Source: UMGS172 sp045546555 (lineage in GTDB: Bacteria > Bacillota > Clostridia > Oscillospirales > Acutalibacteraceae). From it: a stretch of 12,566 nt of DNA. Below the pieces are notes generated by a model, which saw nothing but the letters and a program-made list of their open reading frames with translations, made no database searches and was not told where the DNA came from. The translations under genes and the position numbers were made by a program. Location: NCBI GenBank assembly GCA_045546555.1, contig JAZQCY010000020.1, positions 1 to 12,566 on the forward strand, given 5' to 3'. This document shows, in pieces, positions 1 to 6,422 of the stretch; the stretch's first letter is position 1, and the number at the start of each line of letters is the position of its first letter.

Positions 1-217
1 CCCAAAGCAGCGCCTTTTTGACGCATTAGACCAACAAAAATTCATCTGTTTTGGGTGCTATGCAGTTTTGTAGGATGAAATTTGAAGTAACTGCGAAGTT
101 GAAAAATGCAGGAATACTGCCGTATTTCAAGGCTTTTCAACGAGTAGCTTCTCAAATTTCACCGAAAAACCGATTTCTCCCTAATCGCAACTCCCTCACG
201 GGTGGGTGAAGCTTTTG
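1..217. repeat. Non-coding contig-end segment with a long imperfect hairpin, probable dispersed repeat
   Basis: No credible gene lies here. The core is an imperfect inverted repeat at about 77-160: GAAATTTGA (77-85) faces TCAAATTTC (152-160), TTGAAAA (99-105) faces TTTTCAA (134-140), and the tip is GCAG-GAATA-CTGC (108-120). Read on the minus strand, it has a short open frame running through KALKYGSIPAFF and ending in DEFLLV. I recall seeing similar peptides as small hypothetical proteins in Ruminococcaceae genomes, which would fit a multi-copy element rather than a gene, but this is memory and not a search. That the contig begins here also fits an assembly break in a repeat. Confidence 0.45.
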
Positions 218-451
218 TTATAGATTAGTGCCAAACTGATCCTTTGGGCAAACGCCGAAGTTCTTTTGAATATTAAATACAACGTCAACACTTAAACTTT
301 TTGGCAGTTCTCCATTTTCAATTTGCTCTAATGCTTTAACGCTGATATCTAACAAGTTTGCCATATCCTCTTTGGATATTTTATTTTTTGTACGCAAAGT
401 CACTATGTTTTGTAAAAGGTTTTTAAGTTGTTGTTTGTTTGTCTCAATCAT
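218..451 (-). CDS. Small XRE-type helix-turn-helix protein, divergent partner
   Basis: A protein of 77 residues that appears to be little more than one helix-turn-helix domain of the Cro/CI (XRE, HTH_3) type. From about residue 14 it reads LRTKNKISKEDMANLLDIS, then VKALEQIENGELP, the usual layout of helix 2, turn, recognition helix and following helix. It probably binds DNA as a dimer. The frame stays open upstream to a TTG at 499, but ATG at 451 is preferred because AAAGGA lies about 11 bases upstream and the TTG would overlap the promoter and operator. It is divergent from a second HTH gene, with three matching operators between them, so it probably controls itself, its neighbour, or both. 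The segment is more AT-rich than the operon genes, hinting at acquisition. The target is unknown. Confidence 0.75.
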   Translation of the reverse strand: MIETNKQQLKNLLQNIVTLRTKNKISKEDMANLLDISVKALEQIENGELPKSLSVDVVFNIQKNFGVCPKDQFGTNL

Positions 452-478
452 AGGTGACGTATTCCTTTCTTCAGTTTT

Positions 479-549
479 TACATCTAAAAATTGTAGCAAT
501 TATATTTTACATCTTTTAGGTGTAAAAGTCAATACAATTTTTAGATGTA
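479..549. promoter_or_regulatory. Three 17-bp operators between the divergent XRE genes
   Basis: Three 17-bp near-palindromes of the form TACA-N9-TGTA lie at 479-495 (TACATCTAAAAATTGTA), 508-524 (TACATCTTTTAGGTGTA) and 533-549 (TACAATTTTTAGATGTA). The outer two are exact reverse complements of each other, 17 of 17 bases. Centres are 29 and 25 bases apart. The middle one fills the minus-promoter spacer, the first lies just after the predicted start of the minus transcript, and the third lies just upstream of a -10-like TACAAT (553-558) for the plus gene. The layout resembles phage CI/Cro three-operator regions. That one of the two flanking HTH proteins binds here is inference. Confidence 0.7.
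504..532 (-). promoter_or_regulatory. Promoter of the minus-strand XRE gene
   Basis: Read on the minus strand, TTGACT (532-527) and TAAAAT (509-504) are separated by exactly 17 bases, close to the sigma-A consensus. The middle operator (508-524) fills the spacer, so a bound repressor would block RNA polymerase directly. Confidence 0.65.
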
Positions 550-588
550 AGATACAATAGTGTAAGGATAGTGAAAAGGGGATATGGT

Positions 589-783
589 ATGTATAGAATA
601 AGAGACTTGAGAGAAGATAGGGATTTAAGTCAGGCAGAGGTTGCCAAAGTAATAAAGACAACACAACAACAGTATAGCAAAATAGAAACGGGCAGGTCGG
701 ATATCAGTGGCGAAAAGCTGATATTGTTATCCAAGTTTTACAAGGTGTCGGTTGATTATATCCTTGGACTGACGGATAAATAA
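589..783 (+). CDS. Small XRE-family (Cro/CI-like) helix-turn-helix regulator
   Basis: A 64-residue single-domain HTH_3 regulator. After MYRIRDLREDRDLS come the DNA-binding helices QAEVAKVIKTTQQQYSKIE, then TGRSDISGEKLILLSKFYKVSVDYILG, a textbook Xre domain up to the YILG motif near the C-terminus. It probably acts as a dimeric repressor. A GTG at 571 would add six residues, but ATG at 589 is chosen because AAGGGGA sits about 7 bases before it. It is transcribed away from the other HTH gene and carries three shared operators in front. A -10-like TACAAT is at 553-558, but there is no convincing -35, so expression may be weak or activated. No toxin, integrase or phage gene is next to it, so its target beyond the operators is unknown. 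Confidence 0.85.
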   Translation: MYRIRDLREDRDLSQAEVAKVIKTTQQQYSKIETGRSDISGEKLILLSKFYKVSVDYILGLTDK

Positions 784-787
784 AACC

Positions 788-827
788 AAAAGCGGTTTCA
801 GAGTGAATGGCTCTGAAACCGCTTTTT
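788..827. terminator. Strong bidirectional Rho-independent terminator
   Basis: A perfect 16-bp stem: AAAAGCGGTTTCAGAG (788-803) pairs with CTCTGAAACCGCTTTT (811-826), with the 7-base loop TGAATGG. There is a T-run on the right and an A-rich run on the left, so it can end both the plus-strand XRE transcript and the converging minus-strand DUF308 transcript. Confidence 0.93.
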
Positions 828-843
828 GATATGAAAATGGATT

Positions 844-1431
844 TTATTTATCCTTGACCTCGACCAAATCGGTGGAGTCGGTGTCGGGGAAGGCCTTTTT
901 GGCATTTTTGGAAACCCAGATTTGCGAGAACAGATCGGTGATTCCGCTAAACACAAGACCTACACCAATTAGAATGGTGATGACCTTTGCTGTTTGAAGC
1001 GAGCATATTACCATAATAACACCAAATATGATGTTGAGAGCGGCAAGGATCAGCAATGATTTCCAACCGTCTAATTTCAAACGGATAAGGTCAAGACCGT
1101 TTTGCAGCTTTTTAACGCCGCTGATGATTATCAGGGCGCCCAAGACAATGGGAACGAGGCTGATAACAGCTTCTTTTTTGGCCAGCATTATAATTCCAAT
1201 GACCAAGGCTACTACCGCAAAAACCAAGTCATTGCGATAAAAATTGACCTTAACATCCTTTTTGAAATAGTTATAAAGCTCGATAACTGCAAGCACAAAC
1301 ATTGCTGCGGCCAAAACATAGGCAATCATTTCATTGACCGCTTGGGGGAAGAATATCAGCACGCCGCCGAGCAGGATGCATATTACCGAGGTTAAAAGCA
1401 TTTCCCAATGCACTTTTTTAAGTTGTTCCAT
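844..1431 (-). CDS. DUF308 / HdeD-like six-helix membrane protein
   Basis: A 195-residue integral membrane protein. Six hydrophobic segments are visible at about 9-29, 33-52, 67-84, 88-104, 122-141 and 147-168, many ending in LLGG, VIGI, VLGA or FGVI. This is the repeated two-helix pattern of the DUF308 family, to which E. coli HdeD (acid resistance) belongs. A charged tail ends in VEVKDK. The molecular role of most DUF308 proteins is unknown, so no acid-resistance function is claimed. The frame is open to 1473, but ATG at 1431 is chosen because AAAGGAGGT lies just upstream and the longer version would run into the -10 box. It is a single-gene unit with its own strong promoter, divergent from comEC. 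Confidence 0.85.
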   Translation of the reverse strand: MEQLKKVHWEMLLTSVICILLGGVLIFFPQAVNEMIAYVLAAAMFVLAVIELYNYFKKDVKVNFYRNDLVFAVVALVIGIIMLAKKEAVISLVPIVLGALIIISGVKKLQNGLDLIRLKLDGWKSLLILAALNIIFGVIMVICSLQTAKVITILIGVGLVFSGITDLFSQIWVSKNAKKAFPDTDSTDLVEVKDK

Positions 1432-1463
1432 TATTTTTACCTCCTTTGGGTTTTCCGTAATAT

Positions 1464-1492
1464 ATTTTACCAATTCTTTGGTGCTTTGTCAA
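1464..1492 (-). promoter_or_regulatory. Sigma-A type promoter of the DUF308 gene
   Basis: On the minus strand, TTGACA (1492-1487), a spacer of exactly 17 bases, and TAAAAT (1469-1464). The -35 box is perfect. The start codon lies about 33 bases beyond the -10. Confidence 0.88.
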
Positions 1493-1515
1493 CAATATTT
1501 GATCAGGGTCTCGGG

Positions 1516-1544
1516 TTGACAAGTCCCATTTTAAGGACTATAAT
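1516..1544 (+). promoter_or_regulatory. Consensus sigma-A promoter of the comEC operon
   Basis: TTGACA (1516-1521), a 17-base spacer, and TATAAT (1539-1544): both boxes match consensus exactly. It drives the five-gene unit that follows. The spacer contains GTCC-CATTTTAA-GGAC (1523-1538), a short dyad that could be an operator or chance. Such a strong promoter is notable before a competence-type gene, because it argues for constitutive transcription of the downstream holA and RNase genes. Confidence 0.92.
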
Positions 1545-1587
1545 GTAACTAAATATACAACAATACATAACATTGGAGGGTGCGGCT

Positions 1588-3768
1588 GTGAACAGAATGG
1601 CGCTGTCCATGGCGGCACTGACCGTTACCGCCGCTACACTCTTGTATTTAAACGGAATAAGGGCCGTGCTCGTGCTTGGACTTGTGCTCTGCCTTGCGGC
1701 ACTATTTGGGTTTTATTACTGCAAAAGAAAAGGCTTGGGCTTTAAGGCTGTGGCAGTGCTTTTGGTGGGTGCGGTGTTTTGTCTGTATCTTGTAGGCTAC
1801 ACCAACTATAAGATCGACCGTGTCGGGCGTCTTGCAGGTACAAGTGCAACCGTTACCTGCCGTGTTGTGGACGAGCCAACCAAGAAGTCGGGCTATAATG
1901 AGTATCTTGTCGAAACCGACGGCACCAACGGTTTTGACTCGGGACTTACGGGTCCTGTGAGGCTTATAATCTACATTGGGCATAATGAAGATGCATCGGT
2001 TGCCGTTGAGGGCGATATACTTTTAACCGAGCTGAATTTCAAGAAAACCGACGAGTCACTCAAAAAGTACCGTTGGTCCGAGCAGGTTTATATTGTATCT
2101 TCTTGTACCAAGGCCGAAATAATCGGACATAAGGAAACGGTCTATTCACGGTGCGTTGATCTGCGCCGTGAGATACGCAACGGCATTGATGCCAATTTAA
2201 GCGGCGATAATGCCGCACTGATAAAAGGAATTTTGCTCGGTGATATCAGCGATATGAGTGCCGAGCTTTTAACCGATTTCAAAATATGCGGTGTTGCACA
2301 TATCACCGCCGTTTCGGGTATGCACATCGGTGCATTTTGTATGATGGTCACAAGCCTTTTGGCGGTGTTTGTCGGCCGTCGCAGAGCCTCGGTCTTTGCG
2401 TTTATACCGTTGGTAGTCACCGTTATGCTTGCGGGGCTTACTCCGTCGGCGGTGCGCGCGGGTGTTATGTGCGCATTGACACTGCTTGCCGACTGTCTGC
2501 TCAAAAAGACCGACACCCTAAACTCTCTCGGCATAGCCGTTGTGGCAATGCTTGTATACAATCCGTTTTACATTTTAAGCCTTGGCTTTCAGCTGTCGTG
2601 TGCCGCCTCGGCAGGTGTTATAATTGCCGCACCGCTTGGCGCAAAGCTGGCCAACAAGGTCTGTAAATCAAGGTTCAACACCGTCAACTCCATCATCGAC
2701 AGTATCGTCAACGTCTTTATTCAGTCGATCGGTGCGGTCGTGTTCACGGCACCGTTTCAGGTCATAGCATTTGGGTTTATTTCGCTAATCTCACCGTTGG
2801 CAAGCACAATGATATGCTCGGCATCGGTTTATGCTATGGCGGTCACGGTGGTTGCACTCATAATGTACTACATACCCTACGTTGAGTATCTTGCCGTCAT
2901 ACCGTTTTGGATGGCCGACCTTCTGGCAACCTATTGCTGTGTCGTTGTTCATTTGTTGGCCAAGGTGCCGCTTTCCTATGTGCCGTTTGGCAGTAACACG
3001 GCCATAATCTGTATGGGCATGACATTAGCGCTGATAGCGCTTTGGGTGCTGTTGGACCGCCCGGGCGGAAAACGTCTGGCTTCGCTGTTTGTTACGGTTT
3101 TGTTGGTGGCGGCATTGCTTGGTGACCACGTTACCTCAAGGGACGTTGTTGAGGTTTCGGCGCTTAAAACGGGTGATGCACTTTGCACCGTAATATCGTT
3201 TAACGGCAGGTGTATTATCATCGGTTGTGGTAACGACCCCGATGACCGATATGCCTTGAGAGCCTATCTTATGAAGCGGGGCATAACCGAGGTTGAGGCT
3301 TTGTTCATCCCATCCGAATCCGAAAGCTGCTTCGGTGGGTATGAATATATTTTGGAGGAGATTGCACCCGAAATTACCGTTATACCCGACAACTTCGGTA
3401 ACAGCAAGGTATTCTCGGGCGGCATCACCGTGGCATCCGACGGTGCAAGCTATAAGTTCTTTAACGAGGTAATGCATGTCAAGGCCGTTCGGTGCAAGTA
3501 CGGTTGCGTGTTTGAGGTCAGCGTTTATGAAAAGACGATGCTTATCGGCAACGCTTACTATACCGCCGACGAGCTGGGCTATGATGATATCGACTGCATC
3601 ATAACCTCACGGCTTATTCCCGATGCCGAGCCCAAGCTTATGATAATTTCGGCCGAAACGCCTATGCAGGCCGACCAACCGCTACGGGTTTTAAACACCG
3701 CAGACAGCACCCTTTCTATAAAACTAAAGCCTAAAAAAGGAATGACAGTTTATGCAGGACAAGAATAA
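1588..3768 (+). CDS. comEC: ComEC/Rec2-family DNA-uptake channel with degenerate C-terminal domain
   Basis: ComEC is the inner-membrane channel that passes single-stranded DNA into the cell in natural transformation. The 726-residue protein has two N-terminal membrane segments, a soluble DUF4131-like part (about 60-190), then the Competence domain. There GILLGD (214-219) and HITAVSGMHIG (238-248) are the family signatures, followed by many hydrophobic helices to about residue 510. The rest should be a metallo-beta-lactamase-like domain, but the HxHxDH metal motif reads PSESESCFGG (575-584): every ligand is replaced and only the GG is kept. GTG at 1588 is preferred over TTG at 1573 because GGAGG lies 8 bases before the GTG and the TTG falls inside that site. 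The end overlaps holA by 17 bases. Whether the strain is transformable is unknown. Confidence 0.9.
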   Translation: MNRMALSMAALTVTAATLLYLNGIRAVLVLGLVLCLAALFGFYYCKRKGLGFKAVAVLLVGAVFCLYLVGYTNYKIDRVGRLAGTSATVTCRVVDEPTKKSGYNEYLVETDGTNGFDSGLTGPVRLIIYIGHNEDASVAVEGDILLTELNFKKTDESLKKYRWSEQVYIVSSCTKAEIIGHKETVYSRCVDLRREIRNGIDANLSGDNAALIKGILLGDISDMSAELLTDFKICGVAHITAVSGMHIGAFCMMVTSLLAVFVGRRRASVFAFIPLVVTVMLAGLTPSAVRAGVMCALTLLADCLLKKTDTLNSLGIAVVAMLVYNPFYILSLGFQLSCAASAGVIIAAPLGAKLANKVCKSRFNTVNSIIDSIVNVFIQSIGAVVFTAPFQVIAFGFISLISPLASTMICSASVYAMAVTVVALIMYYIPYVEYLAVIPFWMADLLATYCCVVVHLLAKVPLSYVPFGSNTAIICMGMTLALIALWVLLDRPGGKRLASLFVTVLLVAALLGDHVTSRDVVEVSALKTGDALCTVISFNGRCIIIGCGNDPDDRYALRAYLMKRGITEVEALFIPSESESCFGGYEYILEEIAPEITVIPDNFGNSKVFSGGITVASDGASYKFFNEVMHVKAVRCKYGCVFEVSVYEKTMLIGNAYYTADELGYDDIDCIITSRLIPDAEPKLMIISAETPMQADQPLRVLNTADSTLSIKLKPKKGMTVYAGQE

Positions 3769-4819
3769 AGCAAGCTATCTTTTGGAAAGCGACCTCAAGG
3801 TTCAGATAAAGTCGGGTAACCTTGCGCCGTGCTATTTTATATTCGGTGAGGAGCATTATCTTATCAAAACCTACGTTGAAAAGATGGTGAAGACCGCTGT
3901 TTCGGATTTTGAGGATTTTAATATTAACCGTTTCGACGGCAAGACCCTCATTCAGGAGGTCTATGATGCCGTGCAAAGCTTCCCGATGATGACCGACCGT
4001 AAGATAGTAACGCTGTGCGATTATCCTTTTGACAAGGCAACCTCGGCCGAGACCGAAAAGCTTTTTGAAATGCTTTCCGATATGCCGGCCACAACCGTTT
4101 TTGTTATGTGGTTTGAAACGGTGGAGATAAACCCCAAAAAGCCGGGCGATAAGTTTCAGAAATTGATGAAGGCCGTCCGTGACGTGGGCGGTGAGGTCTG
4201 CCATCTTGGCCGCAGGGTAGAGGGCGAGATCGTTAAAATGCTGCAGTCGGGTGCCGCACGCAGACTTTGCAGGATCGACGCTTCGGCGGCAAGGTATATG
4301 ATAGAAACCTGCTCGGACGATCTTTCCACGCTTATAAACGAGCTTGAAAAGCTCTGCCTATTTGTCGGCGAGGGCGGCTATATCACCCGTGAAGAGGTAG
4401 ATAAAATATGCTCACGCTCGGTTGAGGCCAGCGTTTACAACGTGTCAAAGGCGGTTTTAAGAGGCGACCTGCAGGGTGCTTGCAAACTGCTTGACGATCT
4501 TTTTTATATGAACACCGACCCTGCATATATTTTAACCTTTCTTTCGTCGGCTTACGTTGATATCTACCGTGTTTTTGCCGCACGCTCAAAGGGCTTGAAG
4601 CCCGATACCGTGGCCAAGGAGTTTGGCTACGGCAACCTTGCCTTCCGTTTGAATGATGCCGAGCGTAATATGAGAAAATTCTCCGAGCAACAGATAACCG
4701 ACTCGCTCAAATGCCTTTCAAAATGCGATGAAATGATAAAGGGCTCAAGGGTGGACGGACGCACAGCGCTTGAAAAGACGCTGGTCGAGCTGACCGTCAT
4801 TGCACAGGGTAAACGCTGA
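3752..4819 (+). CDS. holA: DNA polymerase III delta subunit (clamp-loader subunit)
   Basis: HolA opens the beta sliding clamp as part of the clamp loader that sets processive DNA replication. The 355 residues match the usual family length of about 340. Near the N-terminus, CYFIFGEEHYLIKTYVEKM is the family's degenerate nucleotide-binding region (delta does not hydrolyse ATP), and FNINRFDGK and QSFPMMTDRKIVTLCDY follow as in other delta proteins. The middle part has the lid-like MIETCSDDLSTLINELEKL, and the C-terminal helical collar includes the typical GRTALEKTLVEL. It starts inside the comEC 3' end with AAAGGA about 10 bases upstream, so translation is probably coupled. The comEC-holA neighbourhood also occurs in Bacillus subtilis (comEC-yqeN). 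Confidence 0.93.
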   Translation: MQDKNKASYLLESDLKVQIKSGNLAPCYFIFGEEHYLIKTYVEKMVKTAVSDFEDFNINRFDGKTLIQEVYDAVQSFPMMTDRKIVTLCDYPFDKATSAETEKLFEMLSDMPATTVFVMWFETVEINPKKPGDKFQKLMKAVRDVGGEVCHLGRRVEGEIVKMLQSGAARRLCRIDASAARYMIETCSDDLSTLINELEKLCLFVGEGGYITREEVDKICSRSVEASVYNVSKAVLRGDLQGACKLLDDLFYMNTDPAYILTFLSSAYVDIYRVFAARSKGLKPDTVAKEFGYGNLAFRLNDAERNMRKFSEQQITDSLKCLSKCDEMIKGSRVDGRTALEKTLVELTVIAQGKR

Positions 4820-5415
4820 TGATAACCTTGAAGCAGGCCGTCATTGTTGAGGGCAAGTACGATAAGATAAAGCTGAAAAATTTTCTCGATGCGGAGATAT
4901 TCACGACCGACGGCTTTGGAATATTTAAGAATAAGGAAAAGGTGCAGATGCTTCGCCGTATCGCCGAGCAAAAGGGCTTGATAATCCTCACCGACAGTGA
5001 TTCGGCAGGCTTTGTGATACGTGGGCACCTGACGGGTGTTATTGACCCTAAATATGTCACCAATGTCTTTGTGCCCGAAATAAAGGGTAAGGAAAAGCGC
5101 AAAGCCCAAGCTTCAGCACAAGGGCTGTTGGGTGTTGAGGGGTTGTCCGAGCAGGTCATATTGGAGGCCTTAAAAAAGGCGGGAATTGGCCTTGACGGCG
5201 GTCAGCCGACCGAGCAAAAGGACAAGATAACCCACACCGACCTTTATAATTTAGGGCTTTCGGGCGGTGCTAATTCCAAGCAAAAAAGAAAACAGTTGAC
5301 CGACCGTTTAGCGTTGCCGTCGGGGATGTCGACCAACCAACTGCTAACGGCACTCAACTCACTTTACACCAAAGAAGAATTGTACGATATTTTTGAAAAG
5401 GATGTGTCACAATGA
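4819..5415 (+). CDS. RNase M5-like Toprim protein with DUF4093 C-terminal domain
   Basis: Ribonuclease M5 (RnmV) cuts the 5S rRNA precursor on a ribosomal-protein-bound substrate in low-GC Gram-positives. This 198-residue protein has the Toprim signatures: AVIVEG with Glu11, the TTDG step at 29-32, and ILTDSD with Asp59 and Asp61, the expected Mg2+ ligands. The GKEKRK stretch near 93-98 is basic, as expected for RNA binding. The second half (about 108-198), with GLLGVEGLSEQVILEAL and later LYNLGLSGG, matches the DUF4093 extension found in clostridial versions. Its ATG overlaps the holA stop by one base (TGATG), so translation is coupled. A role in 5S maturation is inferred from the family; another Toprim nuclease role cannot be excluded. 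Confidence 0.82.
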   Translation: MITLKQAVIVEGKYDKIKLKNFLDAEIFTTDGFGIFKNKEKVQMLRRIAEQKGLIILTDSDSAGFVIRGHLTGVIDPKYVTNVFVPEIKGKEKRKAQASAQGLLGVEGLSEQVILEALKKAGIGLDGGQPTEQKDKITHTDLYNLGLSGGANSKQKRKQLTDRLALPSGMSTNQLLTALNSLYTKEELYDIFEKDVSQ

Positions 5416-6410
5416 AGACCGATACCACAAGGATTCGTTTGCTTAAAGTGCTTGAAATACTCAAAAGCAACAGTGATAAGGAGCATCCTATCCCTGCGTC
5501 CGATATTTTAAATGAGCTTTCAAAATACGGCATTGAAGCCGAAAGAAAGTCGATATATAAGGACATCGAAGCCTTGCAGGAGGCGGGCTTTGATGTTATA
5601 AAAACCGGCACGCCCAAAAAGGGTTATTATCTCGCATCAAGCGGCTTTGAAATGCCCGAGATAAGCCTTTTGACCGATGCGGTGCAGTCGGCGGGCTTTA
5701 TTCCCAAGAAAAAGACCGAACAGCTTGTTCAAAAGCTGCAGGGCCTTGTAAGCTGTTATCAATCGGCCGAGCTCAGGTCCAGAGTGTGCATTGAAAATCG
5801 CTCGAAAAGTGCCAATGACGGTATTTATAAAAATATCGACCTCTTAAATACGGCCATAACCAAGCATCTGCAGGTCAGGATAAAATACGTTAAAAACAAG
5901 CTTGACGGTACCAGAGTTTCTGCCACCGTTAAGGAAATGGTGATAAATCCGTATGCCCTTTTGTGGGAGGCCGACCACTATTACCTTATCGGCAACAACA
6001 AAAAGTATGATAATCTGACCCATTTAAGGGTCGACCGCATTGCCGAGGTCACCGTAACAAAGGAAAAGTGCCGACATTTTTCCGAGGTCTCGGAGTATAG
6101 CCAAAGGTTCGACACCGCCGATTATTCACGCAAGGCGTTTAATATGTTCGGCGGAGAAAAGTGCCGCATCGACCTTGAATGTGACGTAAATTTGCTTGAC
6201 CAGATAACCGATAAATTCACAGGTGACATCTTCATCCGTCATTCAGATGGTGAGCCGACCTTCCGCTTCACCACCGAGGCGCTGATAAGCGACGGCCTTG
6301 TTGGCTGGCTGATGCAGTTCGGCGGTGACATCAAGGTTCTGTCGCCCGAAACGCTTAAACAAAGTGTGCTCGAAAAGGCACAAAGGCTGACCGAGATATA
6401 TAACAGTTAA
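5412..6410 (+). CDS. WYL-domain transcriptional regulator with HTH_11
   Basis: A 332-residue regulator. The N-terminal winged helix (about 5-72, HTH_11/DeoR-like) includes IPASDILNELSKYGIEAERK and SIYKDIEALQEAGFDV, then the wing GYYLAS. The WYL domain follows at about 140-215, with NPYALLWEADHYYLIG (179-194) holding the family signature. The canonical Trp is Tyr here, followed by Y-L. HLRVDRI comes next, as in ligand-sensing WYL proteins. A C-terminal WCX part ends with GLVGWLMQFGGDIKVLSP. WYL domains sense ligands or nucleic acids. The start ATG overlaps the previous stop by 4 bases (ATGA) and the rhamnosidase begins 12 bases after its end, so it probably controls this operon or rhamnoside use. 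Its ligand is unknown. Confidence 0.9.
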   Translation: MKTDTTRIRLLKVLEILKSNSDKEHPIPASDILNELSKYGIEAERKSIYKDIEALQEAGFDVIKTGTPKKGYYLASSGFEMPEISLLTDAVQSAGFIPKKKTEQLVQKLQGLVSCYQSAELRSRVCIENRSKSANDGIYKNIDLLNTAITKHLQVRIKYVKNKLDGTRVSATVKEMVINPYALLWEADHYYLIGNNKKYDNLTHLRVDRIAEVTVTKEKCRHFSEVSEYSQRFDTADYSRKAFNMFGGEKCRIDLECDVNLLDQITDKFTGDIFIRHSDGEPTFRFTTEALISDGLVGWLMQFGGDIKVLSPETLKQSVLEKAQRLTEIYNS

Positions 6411-6422
6411 AGGTGGATTATA

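Noticed and set aside
218..783. Toxin-antitoxin module
   Set aside because: Both genes are HTH proteins; neither shows a toxin fold such as HigB, RelE or HipA, and no third gene is present.
1573..1587. TTG start for comEC
   Set aside because: The TTG is part of the TTGGAGG ribosome binding site that serves the GTG at 1588.
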